This document shows positions 20,103 through 30,899 of a stretch of DNA of 64,000 nucleotides, piece by piece. A model generated the notes under the pieces. The model was given only the letters and a program-made list of their open reading frames with translations. It was not told the origin of the DNA and did no database searches. The position numbers and the translations under genes were made by a program. The stretch lies in assembly GCF_921293095.1 (NCBI RefSeq), contig NW_025791691.1:1-64000 (forward strand), in the 5' to 3' direction. This DNA comes from Ischnura elegans (Eukaryota > Arthropoda > Insecta > Odonata > Coenagrionidae). The stretch's first letter is position 1. The number at the start of each line of letters is the position of its first letter.

Positions 20103-22960
20103 CAAAAGGTTCTCATTGAAATCGGTAGGGGGCGCTGTTGCCTCAATCTTCCGACACCAAATAGTTCCTCTTTTGAACGAGTGGCAGCGCGAGGGTGCCC
20201 ATGGTTTCTAGTTGTAGGAAAATTAACATGGCGAGTATAGGCTAAACGCTGACTTGTGGTGTTTTTTTCCATTTTTTCAGTGGTAAGGAGGCCTTCTGGA
20301 GGTTTCATTTTTTGACAGTACGAAACTGAGTGTAGTGGCTAGAAAGTGGTGCTATTAGCTCAGAAAAGTCAGCGATGGTTCAGGAGTAGTGACTTGAAAC
20401 AAATCCCGTGCCCTCGCTCGTAGTGGGATCCCGTTTGCTTAACTGTGAACACCATGGCTTACGACAAGGGATCGTTTTTGTGCGTGGTTTTAAGTCGGTA
20501 TATAATGCTAAGAAGAAATAAAATTCCAAACTGGGCATTATAAACTCCCATTTGTGGAAGGCGGCGGTAAGTACACTGAATGTTTACATGTTGCATTTTT
20601 GAATAAGTTGTTTCTTGTGCATGGTACCTAAGTTATGATAACGGTGAAGGCCCGAAGTGTCACTAATCTTAGCAATTAAGTTTAATAACAATGCAAATGT
20701 TTCAACTGCGTGTCCATATTACAGCATTTGTCGAAAATGAAACACCTATCCCGCTCAACATTTTTAGCCGACCTTATTCCAAGATGGCAGAATGTGGTGG
20801 GCACGTTAATTTTAATTTTGTAAGTAATGTGTGCCGCCTACTGTCCATCGCATGGCACAGTGAGTATTCGCATTTAAAGTTGATATTTTTTAAACATTGT
20901 TTTGCTCTATCGGAAGTAGAATCAAACTCTTGAAAAGTTATTTTTAAGTTTTTTTTTATCTGGAATGGACCTGATGTTTTGGTTTGGGTTTCTTGTTTAT
21001 ATACATTACTAGCTGAGAAGCCCTTTGATTTTGAGCAGCTCGGAGATGAGTTAGAGAATTTGCCTAATTCTTTGTGCATTGAAGTTGGCCGTTGTGCGTG
21101 AAAATGCTATTGTTTATTTCTCTTCGTCACAAGGTTTATAAGTTTTGTTCATGGCTGCAGAGAGGAGTACTCCTCGATCGTATCCTACTACACACAGCAA
21201 TTAAGTGTATTTTTTCTCTATCTTGGCCTCTATTTTTAGCGTATATTAGTGCCTTGCAGGGTTAATAGTCTTGAAGAATTTAAATGCATTGCAATTTAAA
21301 CAACCGATAAATATTCTTTTACGTTATTTTAGCTCGATCGGATAAAAACCACATTTATATGATGATTTTTGTATGACAGACACAGGCAAACATTAACTTT
21401 TTATGTAGGATTCATAGATAAAGCGTAACAGGTATCTCGCAATGTCGCGCACAAGAATTTCCTTTGGTTGATTTTGCGTTTAATGTAATTAACTTCATTT
21501 TTGCTCTGCCATTTCGAAGTGTTCTACGTTCTACTATGATGTGATATTTTGGGAATTACAATTAATTATAATCAATGACCGGAACCAATGACTGTTTTAC
21601 TCGGGAGCTTTTAAAGACCAGATGCGTGAATTAACAAATTGAAATAGTTATTTAATAAATGCCTTGCAATAAATTTTCTGGAAATAATTGGATGTCGAGG
21701 TTTATCAATTTGATCTGCTTCTACAATTGCTGAGATTTATCGATTCGGTTCAGTGCAAATTATCTGGATAATCAAGAGAAATTGGCCATCTTTCCCTGCC
21801 AAGTCATAAATGGCCTACTAACTAGCCAGTTGCTGACAAGCCTTACACATCCTGCATGTTTCATGAACAATTTCTGTCTAACCGTACTACTATTTGAAAA
21901 TACATGAATGCATATTGATGTTGGATCTGTAAGTGGCTTTGAGAACTAATTATTCTTTATTTTTCCCCAGGATTAACTGATATATAAAACCAGTGATGAA
22001 GCATGAAACTTTGTGAATGTAATTTAATGTGAAGTAATTTTTGGAGATGAAACCTAATAATACCGTCTGGAGGAGTCGAACATTTAGATACAAAGAATGA
22101 TGTAGACCCTCAGATCCAAATATACTGTATGTCCTCAAGAGAAATACAGCCGCCTTCCAGCAATGTGAGTAAATTTGAAAATATGTAAATGTATATTGAT
22201 GTCTGATCTGAGCTTGTTCTTTTGAACATTTGTGTCCCGATTTACTCAGAGAAGTAATATGAAAATTTTGCTCTCATATTTATGAATATCACTATTATTG
22301 TTTATTAATTTAAGTAAGGTGACATGAGCCCAAGTTTTATTTTATGGATAATTTTTACAACTTCAATGTCCAACATCTGTGAGAGGTTTAGGTAGTTTAG
22401 ACCATTAAGCATAACATAAAAGTTGGTATATGTACTACCAAGCTTGGGTGATCAATCACCTATTAGAGTATGTATCAACGATGTGTAAGCACACCTTACA
22501 TCTCGCCATCTTTATTGTTCATCACTCTTACACCGGAACTCTCATTCCCAACTTCTGAGCATGGTGGCAAACCTTAGGACTCAACATCCCTTTTCTCCTT
22601 TAAGAGACATTCTTACCCTTACATAAACGTAAAGTCTTGAACAAAAACAAATGCAAATCCTGATACTTACTACACCAATTCACTTATAAACCAAAATAAC
22701 ATTCTTCATTCCAGATAAATCAAAAGTCTTTTTACAAGCTTGGCATATGTTAAATAATCAGCGCATGTTAAATACTGAGTGTTCAGTAAATAAATAATAA
22801 ATAAATAAATACTAGTTATTCAGTGATCTACATTTTATAATACTGCAAAGAACTAGATTTATTACATTCTCTCATTGACCTCATCTCTCCTGGAGAGTCT
22901 CCTGTTTTCCTGTAATTGTTTCCTGCCATCACAGGATTAGGTTGCAAATTCTTTCCTCCA
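20103..22960. other. AT-rich stretch, no confident gene
   Basis: No domain was recognised. A Kozak-like ATG at 20453 opens only a 29-codon frame. A GCGGCG|GTAAGT donor-like site lies near 20571 and a short ATG frame before TTT|GTAAGT near 20823. These could be first exons but have no supporting partner. The rest is unrecognised AT-rich DNA. Confidence 0.4.
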
Positions 22961-22964
22961 TCTA

Positions 22965-23279
22965 CAGTTGAGGACCTCAAATCCGGAAAGCTTGGGACCA
23001 AAGGGTTTCTGGATTTCTGGTCTTCATGGTATGTTTTGTTAATTAATTAATTTATAAATGTGTTCAGGCTCTTGTGCTTGATATTTGAGATCCCTAAGTG
23101 CCCAGGTTGTTAGTGTATGTTTACAGAGTGTGCTAACATCCTACTCGTCCCAGAACAAGGCTCAGAGGCCGGTGCCACGAGGTGTCTAGTCGAAACCCTA
23201 TGCAGAAGAATTTTCAAACATTTTAGATTTCTGGTTTTTTTTTTGGGTTTCTGGATTCCGTATTTTTGGTCCTCAACTG
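22965..23279. mobile_element. pogo/Tigger-type MITE, 315 bp, TA target duplication
   Basis: The left end CAGTTGAGGACCTCAAATCC and the inverted right end CAGTTGAGGACCAAAAATAC share an exact 12-bp terminal repeat. TA lies outside both ends. Internal TTCTGGATTTCTGG-like repeats resemble the TTCCGGATT repeats of pogo-like MITEs. It abuts the 3' end of the Gypsy remnant at 23281, so the last residues of that open frame are actually MITE sequence. Confidence 0.75.
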
Positions 23280-23280
23280 T

Positions 23281-24260
23281 ACTATATCCTCCCTTGGTGT
23301 TAGCTCAATGTAGTTCTCTTCCTTATTCCCATTCTCTTGTTCCCTCTGAAGATATGGTTTAGCATGAGAAGTATTCCTTCTATGAGGTTTCCCTTGATTA
23401 TCATAAATCAACTCCGAATTTCCATTAGATTCTATAATGGTCACAGGATCTTGTCTAAAGGGAGTGGATAGTTTGTTTTCCCAAGCTTGTTTCATTAACA
23501 CCACATCCCCTGGTTCCACAAGACTAGGCTTTGCAAGACAGTTTAAATGAGCATACAATTTACCATCATCTTTCAACATTAACTCCCTGTCTCTAATTAT
23601 TACAGCTAATATCAGGTTCACCTGCATACATAACTGTAAATCAGGAATTTTTTTACCAAATCTTGCATCCTAAAAACAACGCTGCTGGTGGGCAACCTGT
23701 TACCAAGTGGGGAGTGGATTAATATGAGGATAGGTATATCAGAAGTTCCTCTATCCAACTTATCTTTTATGCACCAGCAATCCTTAATCTTTTCATAATT
23801 TTCCTGTTTTGGCATCCTACCGCTCCATTTGCACGGGGCCAATATGGTGTAGAAAAATGATGGATAATATTTAAATCTTTCAGAAACCTCTGAAATCCTG
23901 CATCTTTAAATGGTGGTCCATTATCTGATGAAATAGATTTTAGCAAACCATACCGTGCGAACAAGCCTTTAGACAAATAAGGACTGTGCAAATCTAACAC
24001 TATCAACAAATTGCCACCTGATGGTTAGGGGCCAAGGAAATACAAACTTACAATGGTTGACATGGCAATTCAGATCGTACTATTGGTTCTAGTGGGTCAC
24101 TCCTAGCCACTAACTGACATTCATGGCAGGATCTACACCACTGTTCAACATCTTTTTGCATACTTTTCCTCCAAACCTTGGTTCTTAAAATTTTCTTCAT
24201 ACTAACAACCTCCATATGACCTTTGTGAACTACGACTTGACTTACACTCCTGGAGAACTT
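23281..24260 (-). pseudogene. Gypsy-family integrase remnant
   Basis: Reading down the minus strand: VVHKGHMEVVSMKKILRTKV and WCRSCHECQ form the His-His-Cys-Cys zinc domain (24230-24130). After a gap with stops come YGLLKSISSDNGPPFKDAGF (second Asp of the DDE triad), FLKDLNIIHHFSTPYWPRAN and GAV, where the third catalytic Glu of the usual GAVER reads Gly. Then come NYEKIK, a degraded core, and a C-terminal region with PGDVVLMKQAWENKLSTPF and a DPVTIIESNGNSEL-like GPY/F-type module. Several frames are used and the first Asp block is destroyed. It is much older than the Gypsy element at the right edge. Confidence 0.88.
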
Positions 24261-24562
24261 TTGGTAATACGTACTATTCTTGCCCCTCTAAATTAGCAAT
24301 TAATTAATTTCACCCAATTCATGTTGGATAAGCTCATAAAATCTTAACTCTTTTGGCCAATTGTCACTATGAAGACAATTTTTTATCACTTTTTATTCAC
24401 TGTCCTGCTCAGAAGCCTTTTGAATTTATTGTTAAGCCATTCGGAATTGATGCCTCTACCAAGCACATCACTATCCACAGTTCATAGTAAAGTTACCATC
24501 AAAGTTTATAAATGTGAGCGTATACACTCTGAATATACAGTAGGGCACCACAGTTATTTGAA

Positions 24563-25635
24563 GCCGATGTCCAAGGGTCAAATTTGCATCAAAATTTGAT
24601 ACAACTGACGTTCACCCTATCACACGGTCAAAATTTCATCCAACTGGCTTTTGGTCCTTTGGTTTGTACAAAACACGGTTTTGTCCAAATGGGTAGGACA
24701 GGTTCTAAATTTTCATCCAATTGGATGAAACCAAACAATCACTGGACCTTTGACAAAAGAGAAGCGCCAAACGCTGACACACAGGCCACATAGGTTATTT
24801 ATCGTTTGCATGAGCATATTAATTAATAAATATATATAATGGACACAAAAATAAAATTTGTTGTGTTCCATACAGTATGCATCAAAAACCCAACCGGTTT
24901 CTACCTTTTCAGGTCATGTTCATTATCGTTCACCTCTTGATAAGACCTGAAAAGGTCGAAACCGGTGGAGTATTTTTCATAAATACTGTATGGAATACAC
25001 GATGGAAACTCTCAACTAGGAAATCTGTAATGTGTAAATGAGTTCATGTTTAATGAGAAGGAAGCTTTCTTTTAGACTCACAATACAAGGAGGGGGTGTT
25101 TTGGAAAGAATAAAAGATTTACTTTAGGTATTAAAGCACTATTAATTCATAACATTTCAATGACCATGTCCATCACTTATTAATAACATTTTCCTTGCGG
25201 GAATAAACTGCCTCACGTTTGTATCCTGGCATTTTATTCTGCCCTCAACCTTGCTTATAAGGGACATGAAAATATCCTCACTTATCGTCAATTAATATCA
25301 GTAATATACAGGAACATCAGTGAGCAACTCCTTCTCCAATATGTTAAGCACGCTTACTCCAACGCTTTCCAGCCAACGCCAAGTTCAGCATTCCTTCTGT
25401 TTTCTTTCTCTTTAATGTTCAAGAGGCCTGTTCAGATGATTTCAACTGCTAAAAAGACAGAATACTTCACTTCCACAAGCTTCCAAATTTGTATACATAA
25501 ACATTGTCTTTCGTTTGTTTTTGGTCCATCGTGGGGAACCCCTGTCCCATTGAATGCAAATTTTTGCAACAAAATTTTTATTCCAAACATATTGAGGCAA
25601 ATATTTGGATGCAAATTTGACTGTGGGACACCGGC
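24563..25635. mobile_element. Non-autonomous TIR element, ~1.07 kb
   Basis: The left end GCCGATGTCCAAGGGTCAAA and the inverted right end GCCGGTGTCCCACAGTCAAA continue into matching TTTGCATC(A/C)AAAT, giving imperfect terminal repeats of about 36 bp. Related words (CAAATTTGCATC, TTTTGGTCC) recur subterminally in opposite orientation. No transposase is encoded. The target duplication is unclear. A Penelope-like hairpin (24863-25000) lies inside. Confidence 0.5.
24863..25000. repeat. Penelope-like hairpin 1
   Basis: Arms 24863-24915 and 24944-25000 are imperfect reverse complements around a 28-nt loop. The right arm holds GACCTGAAAAGGTCGAAACC, the CTGA...GAAAC arrangement seen at termini of Penelope-like retroelements, where hammerhead ribozymes occur. 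There is no coding region nearby. Confidence 0.6.
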
Positions 25636-25639
25636 TTGA

Positions 25640-26990
25640 TTTATTTAACCGAGTTTTCTGCACATTTGCCCCAGAGGAGGGCTTACCTTAGCATTGAATT
25701 GAGATGGGGCAATGTCCTTATGGGCCATGTTCTCATCTCTAGCAAATTCCAGGTTTTTAAAATGATCACTGGCAAATCTATTATATATTGGATCATGAGA
25801 TACATTTCACCTGCATCTATCCTGCTTCTCAATTCCATTCTCACAGTCTAGAGAAGGACTCATTATTGTTCATATTTCCACATGATAAACTGGTATATGA
25901 AACCAGTGAACCATGAACTTGTGAAAATAATTTGATGTGATGTAGTTTTGGGAAATGTGTTCTAATAAAACTTGCGCTTTCAGTGGGATAGTGTTTACTG
26001 CTGATGACTCAATTTTTTTAGCTCATGCTATGAATTTTACATTTTGACTTTTAGGAATTCATGGATGACTATTTAATTATTTATAAAATCATTAAGAAAT
26101 CATTACTTTAAATGCCAAATTTGTGAACTAATTTTGTTTATTGATCATTATCTAATTGTAAGCCTGAATATTTATTTTTTTCCTATTCTTATTCAGTTTA
26201 TTCAATAATTTACTCTCACTCACATTACTAATATTTGTGTTCTTTGTGACTTAATATGTTTTAAATGCCTTGGTCTAATTTCTTAAATTTTGGACATTTT
26301 TTATTTTAAATTTCTTATGGTTTTGTTATTAGCCCTTATACTTGTACTAATCCTTTTTTATTATTTGTTCTATCAGCTAATATGATGTCTGTGAAACTCC
26401 TTGAAGGCTGTTCCTTAAGATGATTCATCAGTGGACTTCAATATTCAAGACCTATGGTGGCTGTTTCATACTAGAATTCAAATGAAGAACTTACAGTCAG
26501 CTTTTATTTAATCCGTTTTCAGGAGAATAATTGATGCTTTTTATGGCTGTCTGTTTCATGACATTATAGAGAGATGTTGTTTGACGAATTGATGTGGAAA
26601 TTTACTTCCTTTTGATAGAATGTATACCTGAAAATGTTTGCTTATCAATTTTTCTCGGAAATAAATGTTGGTAAGCTTCAAAAGGTGTTTTTTTTTCCTG
26701 ATAGAGGTAATCCTAGTGATTATTTCCAAAAGATAAGAGAGAACTTTTCACTCTCTCAGATTTTTCCTAACACTGGAGAGTAGTGCATTGAAATGGTCTT
26801 GTATATTTTACAGCCGCTCTATATTTCTAATTCAATAAATGTTATAGGGTGCACTTCTAAAGAGACATTAAATAGCATAGGTTAATAATTAACTATATTT
26901 CCTTTGTGATCTGGATATTGTGTCATTAATTTAGAGTAATAAGAAATTGATTAAGTACTGTCTTTAGGCCTCTGCACATTTTTTTCCAGC
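25640..26990. other. AT-rich stretch, nothing recognised
   Basis: No open frame with protein character, no inverted termini and no RNA gene were seen. The composition is strongly AT-rich with many short T-tracts. Confidence 0.4.
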
Positions 26991-26999
26991 GACTGTGCT

Positions 27000-27303
27000 G
27001 TGACTGAGTACATGCCCAAGGAGGTTTCTTCGGAGGCTTCTCGTAAGGTCTTTTTCATGGCTGTTTGTATCTCTTCTATGGATGAAGAATGGGTTCATTT
27101 CAGGGCTGCCTTAATCCTAACTTGCACAAAAATATCTGATGGGGTGACCTCCGGACTACAGGTGAGGCAGCATACGAATCTGGTGTTTGGCCAGGAACCA
27201 GGGTGTGGATTCGTAGCATGTTGTGGCAAGGAGCCCTTCAATAGGTGGAAGAGGGGACTTCATAGTCTCAACCTCGCCTGAATAAAGGCATATTATTATT
27301 ATT
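27000..27303 (+). repeat. Retroposon 3' end with AATAAA and (TTA)n tail
   Basis: The end CCTGAATAAAGGCATATTAT continues into TTATTATTG, combining a poly(A)-like signal with a trinucleotide tail typical of LINE/SINE 3' ends. The preceding 280 bp has an open frame with no recognised domain and is probably repeat body. Confidence 0.4.
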
Positions 27304-28422
27304 GTAAAGGCTTTTAACTCCCTCAAAACTTGTGAGTAGGGCAGAACAGAGTCGCTAGAAGCCTCACAACTTATTTCGTTTCCTAAAGATATTTAGCATA
27401 AAACTTAAACTTTGCTCGACTGTTGATTCCATTATTTCCTTGACAAGGTCGGCCAAGGGGGGGTTTATAATAACTTAGGTCCTTCCATAGCTTAGAAAGC
27501 GATCAGATTGGTCTTGCAACAATGATTAGAGTCCATTCCTCCTACTCCAAGTAGTTTGATCCCACTCCAACCAATTGGGGTGGCAATGGGTTATTCAATT
27601 GCATCACTTTCAGAATTCACCCTGTATGTTATGTAACTGCTTGCATAACATAACCCTATATAAGCATGCGTAAGGTGAACTGATCAATCATATCCTCACC
27701 ATACGTTGGCATCTGGGAGACCGGACCCTAGGCGACGAGAGAGTGACTCTTTGTTGTGTTTTGTTAAAATGACCATTGGAAGTGTTGACTCACTCTGTAA
27801 AGAAGACTAGCAGTGGAAATCATGAGATCTTATTCTATCTCCATCTGGCGTGCAATTGCACGGATATTTCAATGAAATTAGAATAGGGGCTATTTCACCA
27901 TCTTGCATGTATTCGTTCTAGCACTTTATCGCTTTGCACGATGTTATTTTGACAGCGCCTTAGTAAATTCATCAGTTTGTGCAATTATGTGCACGGTGTA
28001 AAATGGCCGTTAACGGGAGAAATGCCTTTTAATGTACCTATATGTTTTTTTCCAACTGCCGCCGCCTTCGATCATAGCATTTAATCAGAAAATTCCGAGA
28101 GTTGGGTAAAACCCTAATGCAGATAAATTTATTGTTACTTTGGCCTCACTAGGTCCTATTTACCCGCCGAAACTAAGAAACTAGTGATTTACAGCCCATA
28201 GCGCATTTTAATGGTGAAATTATTCAATTAATCTAATCGTTCCTCCTATAATTCGTCCACATCCGACTCTTATCACTCCATCTCGTCCCGATTTGCTTTC
28301 GAACCGCCGCCGAGACCGCAGTTAGTTCCATATTTCCCCTAGTGGTAGCGCCACCGCGCGCCAGAGTTTCTCTGAAGGGGTTTGAGGGGTGGGAGCGTCA
28401 GTCAAGGCAACAACATTGAGCC

Positions 28423-28450
28423 GAAGATTAGTAACCAGTATATAAGGGCC
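28423..28450 (+). repeat. 28-bp inverted flank with TATA-like core (partner 20075-20102)
   Basis: GAAGATTAGTAACCAGTATA followed by TAAGGGCC directly precedes the first satellite unit. It is preceded by a GC-rich, CpG-containing segment (28290-28400), unlike the flank at 20.1 kb beyond these 28 bp. Confidence 0.6.
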
Positions 28451-28455
28451 TTGGC

Positions 28456-29412
28456 TATAACATATAGGATTTTACATCCAAGGACATAGATGACCAGGAA
28501 TTATATAGTAGATGACCATAGACTGGAAATAAAATCAATGTCATTGCGGATTTTACAGTACAGATGTCAGTATAATCGAAAGATCGAATCGATTATTGTA
28601 GTAAATGCGCAAATTGGCCTAACTTAAATAGTATATCCGATGGACCAATGAAATTTGGTGAATGGGTACATCTTGGTATTCCTCACAATTCCCAGTGGGA
28701 ATATGTTTTGTATGTAGTGTCACGTTCGATATATATCGAATATGCTTTTTCTTCAAATATATCGAATTGCTATAACATGTGGGATTTTACATCCAAGGGC
28801 ATAGTTGACCAGGAATTATATAGTAGATGACCATAGACTGGAAATAAAATCAATATCGTTGCGGATTTTACAGTACAGATGTCAGTATAATCGAAAGATA
28901 GATTCGATAATTATAGTAAATACACAAATTGCCATAACTTGATTACTTTATAAGTTGGACCAATGAAATTTTGTGAATGGGTACATCTTGGTATTCCTCA
29001 CAATGCCCAATAGAAATATATTTTGTATGTAGTCTCATATTCGATATATATGAATCTTCATTTTCCTAAATTATATCGATTTGCCATAACATTTAGGATT
29101 TTACATCCACGGGCATTTTTGACCAAATTATTAAGTAGATGACCATTAACTTGAATTAAAATCTACAGCATTGCGGATTTTACAGCACAGGTGGCAGTTT
29201 AATCGAAAGATCGATTCCATTATTAAAGCAAATACGCGAATTGGAATAACTTGATTGGTATATATGTTGGACAAAAGAAATTTGGTGAAGGGGTTCATCT
29301 TGGTATTCCTCACAATGCTCAATGGAAATATGTTTTGTATATAGTCTCACGTTCGATATATATCGATTCTACTTTTTCTTAAAATATATCGAATATGCTA
29401 TAACACAAAGTA
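28456..29412 (+). repeat. Tandem satellite array, three ~315-bp units
   Basis: TTTTACATCC recurs at 28470, 28785 and 29099 (spacing 315 and 314), and a decayed fourth start lies near 29413. Each unit also has a CATAGACTGGAAATAAAATC-like block, GCGGATTTTACAGTACAG, an ATCGAAAGAT...GATT palindromic region, and CATCTTGGTATTCCTCACAA, and ends at TCGATATATATCGAAT. A fourth unit is at 19055-20074. There is no coding capacity. Confidence 0.88.
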
Positions 29413-29678
29413 TTTTTCTTCCAAGCAGACAAAAATTTTCTACAAACATAGTGCGTTATATTTACTGTTAAACAAATGAACTGAGAATAGAAACCGTCAT
29501 AGATTATGCCTAAAACGTTAATAGTTGGCTAAATTTAACTTTAAGCATAAATATGTATAAATTTTCTATGTGTAGCAAGAAAAATCTTATAATTCACTGC
29601 GAGTGCGTTTATATATTAACCAAATAATATATTGTATTGCAATTATTTTCTTAAAGGAAACTGATTAATCAGCTATGT

Positions 29679-30150
29679 TCTCAATTACAATGGCAACCGT
29701 TGATACCAGATAGATATTTTAATTCCAAGTAAGTCATCCCCGAAATATGTTCAGTTAAATCTAATCTTCGATGTCCTGAATACAGAGTTTCAAGATACAG
29801 TTGGGTCTTTCGCAATTTTCATACTTAAAATTTGCAAATACGAAGCTCTCAAGAAAAGCTGAATTGATAAATGGAAAACAATAAAATTCATTCGGCTATC
29901 TTAAGCCTCTGCGACGAGGACCATATTTTTTACCAAATGTGGAATTGGATTATTATCATTATCATGATGAAAAATGAATTGGTGTTTTAGCTATATCTCA
30001 ATTACAATGGGATTCATTGAAAGCAGATGATAAGTTTACTTAAAGGTAACTAATTCTTGAAATACCTCCACCGAAATATAACCTTCGATCTCTAGGTTAC
30101 TGAATTTCTAGATACCGGTCGGTGTTGTGCAATTTCTGTGGATAATTATC
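29679..30150 (+). repeat. Second tandem repeat, ~317-bp period
   Basis: TCTCAATTACAATGG occurs at about 29679 and again 317 bp later. Downstream blocks match in order (AACCTTCGAT-like, CTAGATACCGGTCGGTGTTG versus AAGATACAGTTGGGTCTTTC). The segment 29850-30145 also recurs in the same orientation at 56418-56706. Confidence 0.6.
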
Positions 30151-30404
30151 TCGCCATATTTTCGTACATTATAATACTTTGTCCTACTTCCATTCCTTAT
30201 TCCCATTACGTAAACTCACACTGATATTTCTTTATTACGAGTATTTTCATGAGTCCCCGAACACATAATCACTTAGAAGTAAAGCACATAAAATGTTTGA
30301 AGTATTGATTGGGTTCATTAATATTTGACAGTTAAGTACTGATAAAAAATACTTTTTTTCACTACAGATTCTCTAACACGAAGATTAATAAAAAAATAAT
30401 TAGG

Positions 30405-30520
30405 ACCCTGAAGACGATGGACAACTCGCCCATCGAAACGTCGTCCGAGATGGAGTTGGAGAACCTGACCCGGTGGAAATCCCGTGTAACCTTCCACAAT
30501 TCTACACGCCGGGAAAGCCT
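30405..30520 (+). repeat. Penelope-like terminal motif
   Basis: CCTGAAGACGATGGACAACT, then CGCCCATCGAAACGTCGTCC, followed by GATGGAGTTGGAGAACCTGA. The same sequence type forms the right arm of the hairpin at 60871-61062. CTGA...GAAAC spacing is reminiscent of hammerhead cores, but the CUGANGA box is degenerate here (CTGAAGA). Confidence 0.5.
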
Positions 30521-30539
30521 ACGATCATTCTTTAAAAAA

Positions 30540-30740
30540 ATTAAAACTATATCCTAATATTTTACCTGTTATTTTCTTCTCTACTCGACAGTTTTAATAG
30601 ACCAACTGATTTAAATGGGCAAAAAAATTGTTAAAAATTATCCTTAAAAATTGTTTGGGCTATGTTTTATTAAATTCAGGTTTAAATTTCTCTGAAAATC
30701 AGTAAGTATCTCTATTTTTGCACAAGTCTTTATCTGCACT
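30540..30740 (-). repeat. Dispersed repeat, inverted relative to 57540-57735
   Basis: AATATTTTACCTGTTATTTT and TCGACAGTTTTAATAG followed by CAACTGATTTAAATGGG match the reverse complement of 57600-57700. A related block is at 7735-8010. Confidence 0.55.
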
Positions 30741-30899
30741 TTTAAAACAATAACCAACGAGTATGGATAGAAGCTACATGCTTTTGACTATATATCCCAT
30801 GCAAAAAAATTTCGCATAGTTAATTCATAAGAACCAAAAGTCTTTATCCACCTCAAAATGTGCTTTCGTAATATATTGCATCTCTACTGTTGCTTTTTG

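Noticed and set aside
20451..20840. Two short ATG frames followed by GTAAGT-like donors
   Set aside because: Frames are too short, one ends before its donor, and no downstream exon with recognisable protein could be linked.
27430..27850. LTR-like region with CCCTATATAAGCATG and a TGTTATGTAAC start
   Set aside because: No second end, no target duplication and no adjacent retrotransposon coding; may be any repeat or promoter.
28456..29412. CRISPR-like array
   Set aside because: Units of 315 bp in tandem with no spacer-repeat alternation, in eukaryotic TE-rich DNA; it is a satellite.
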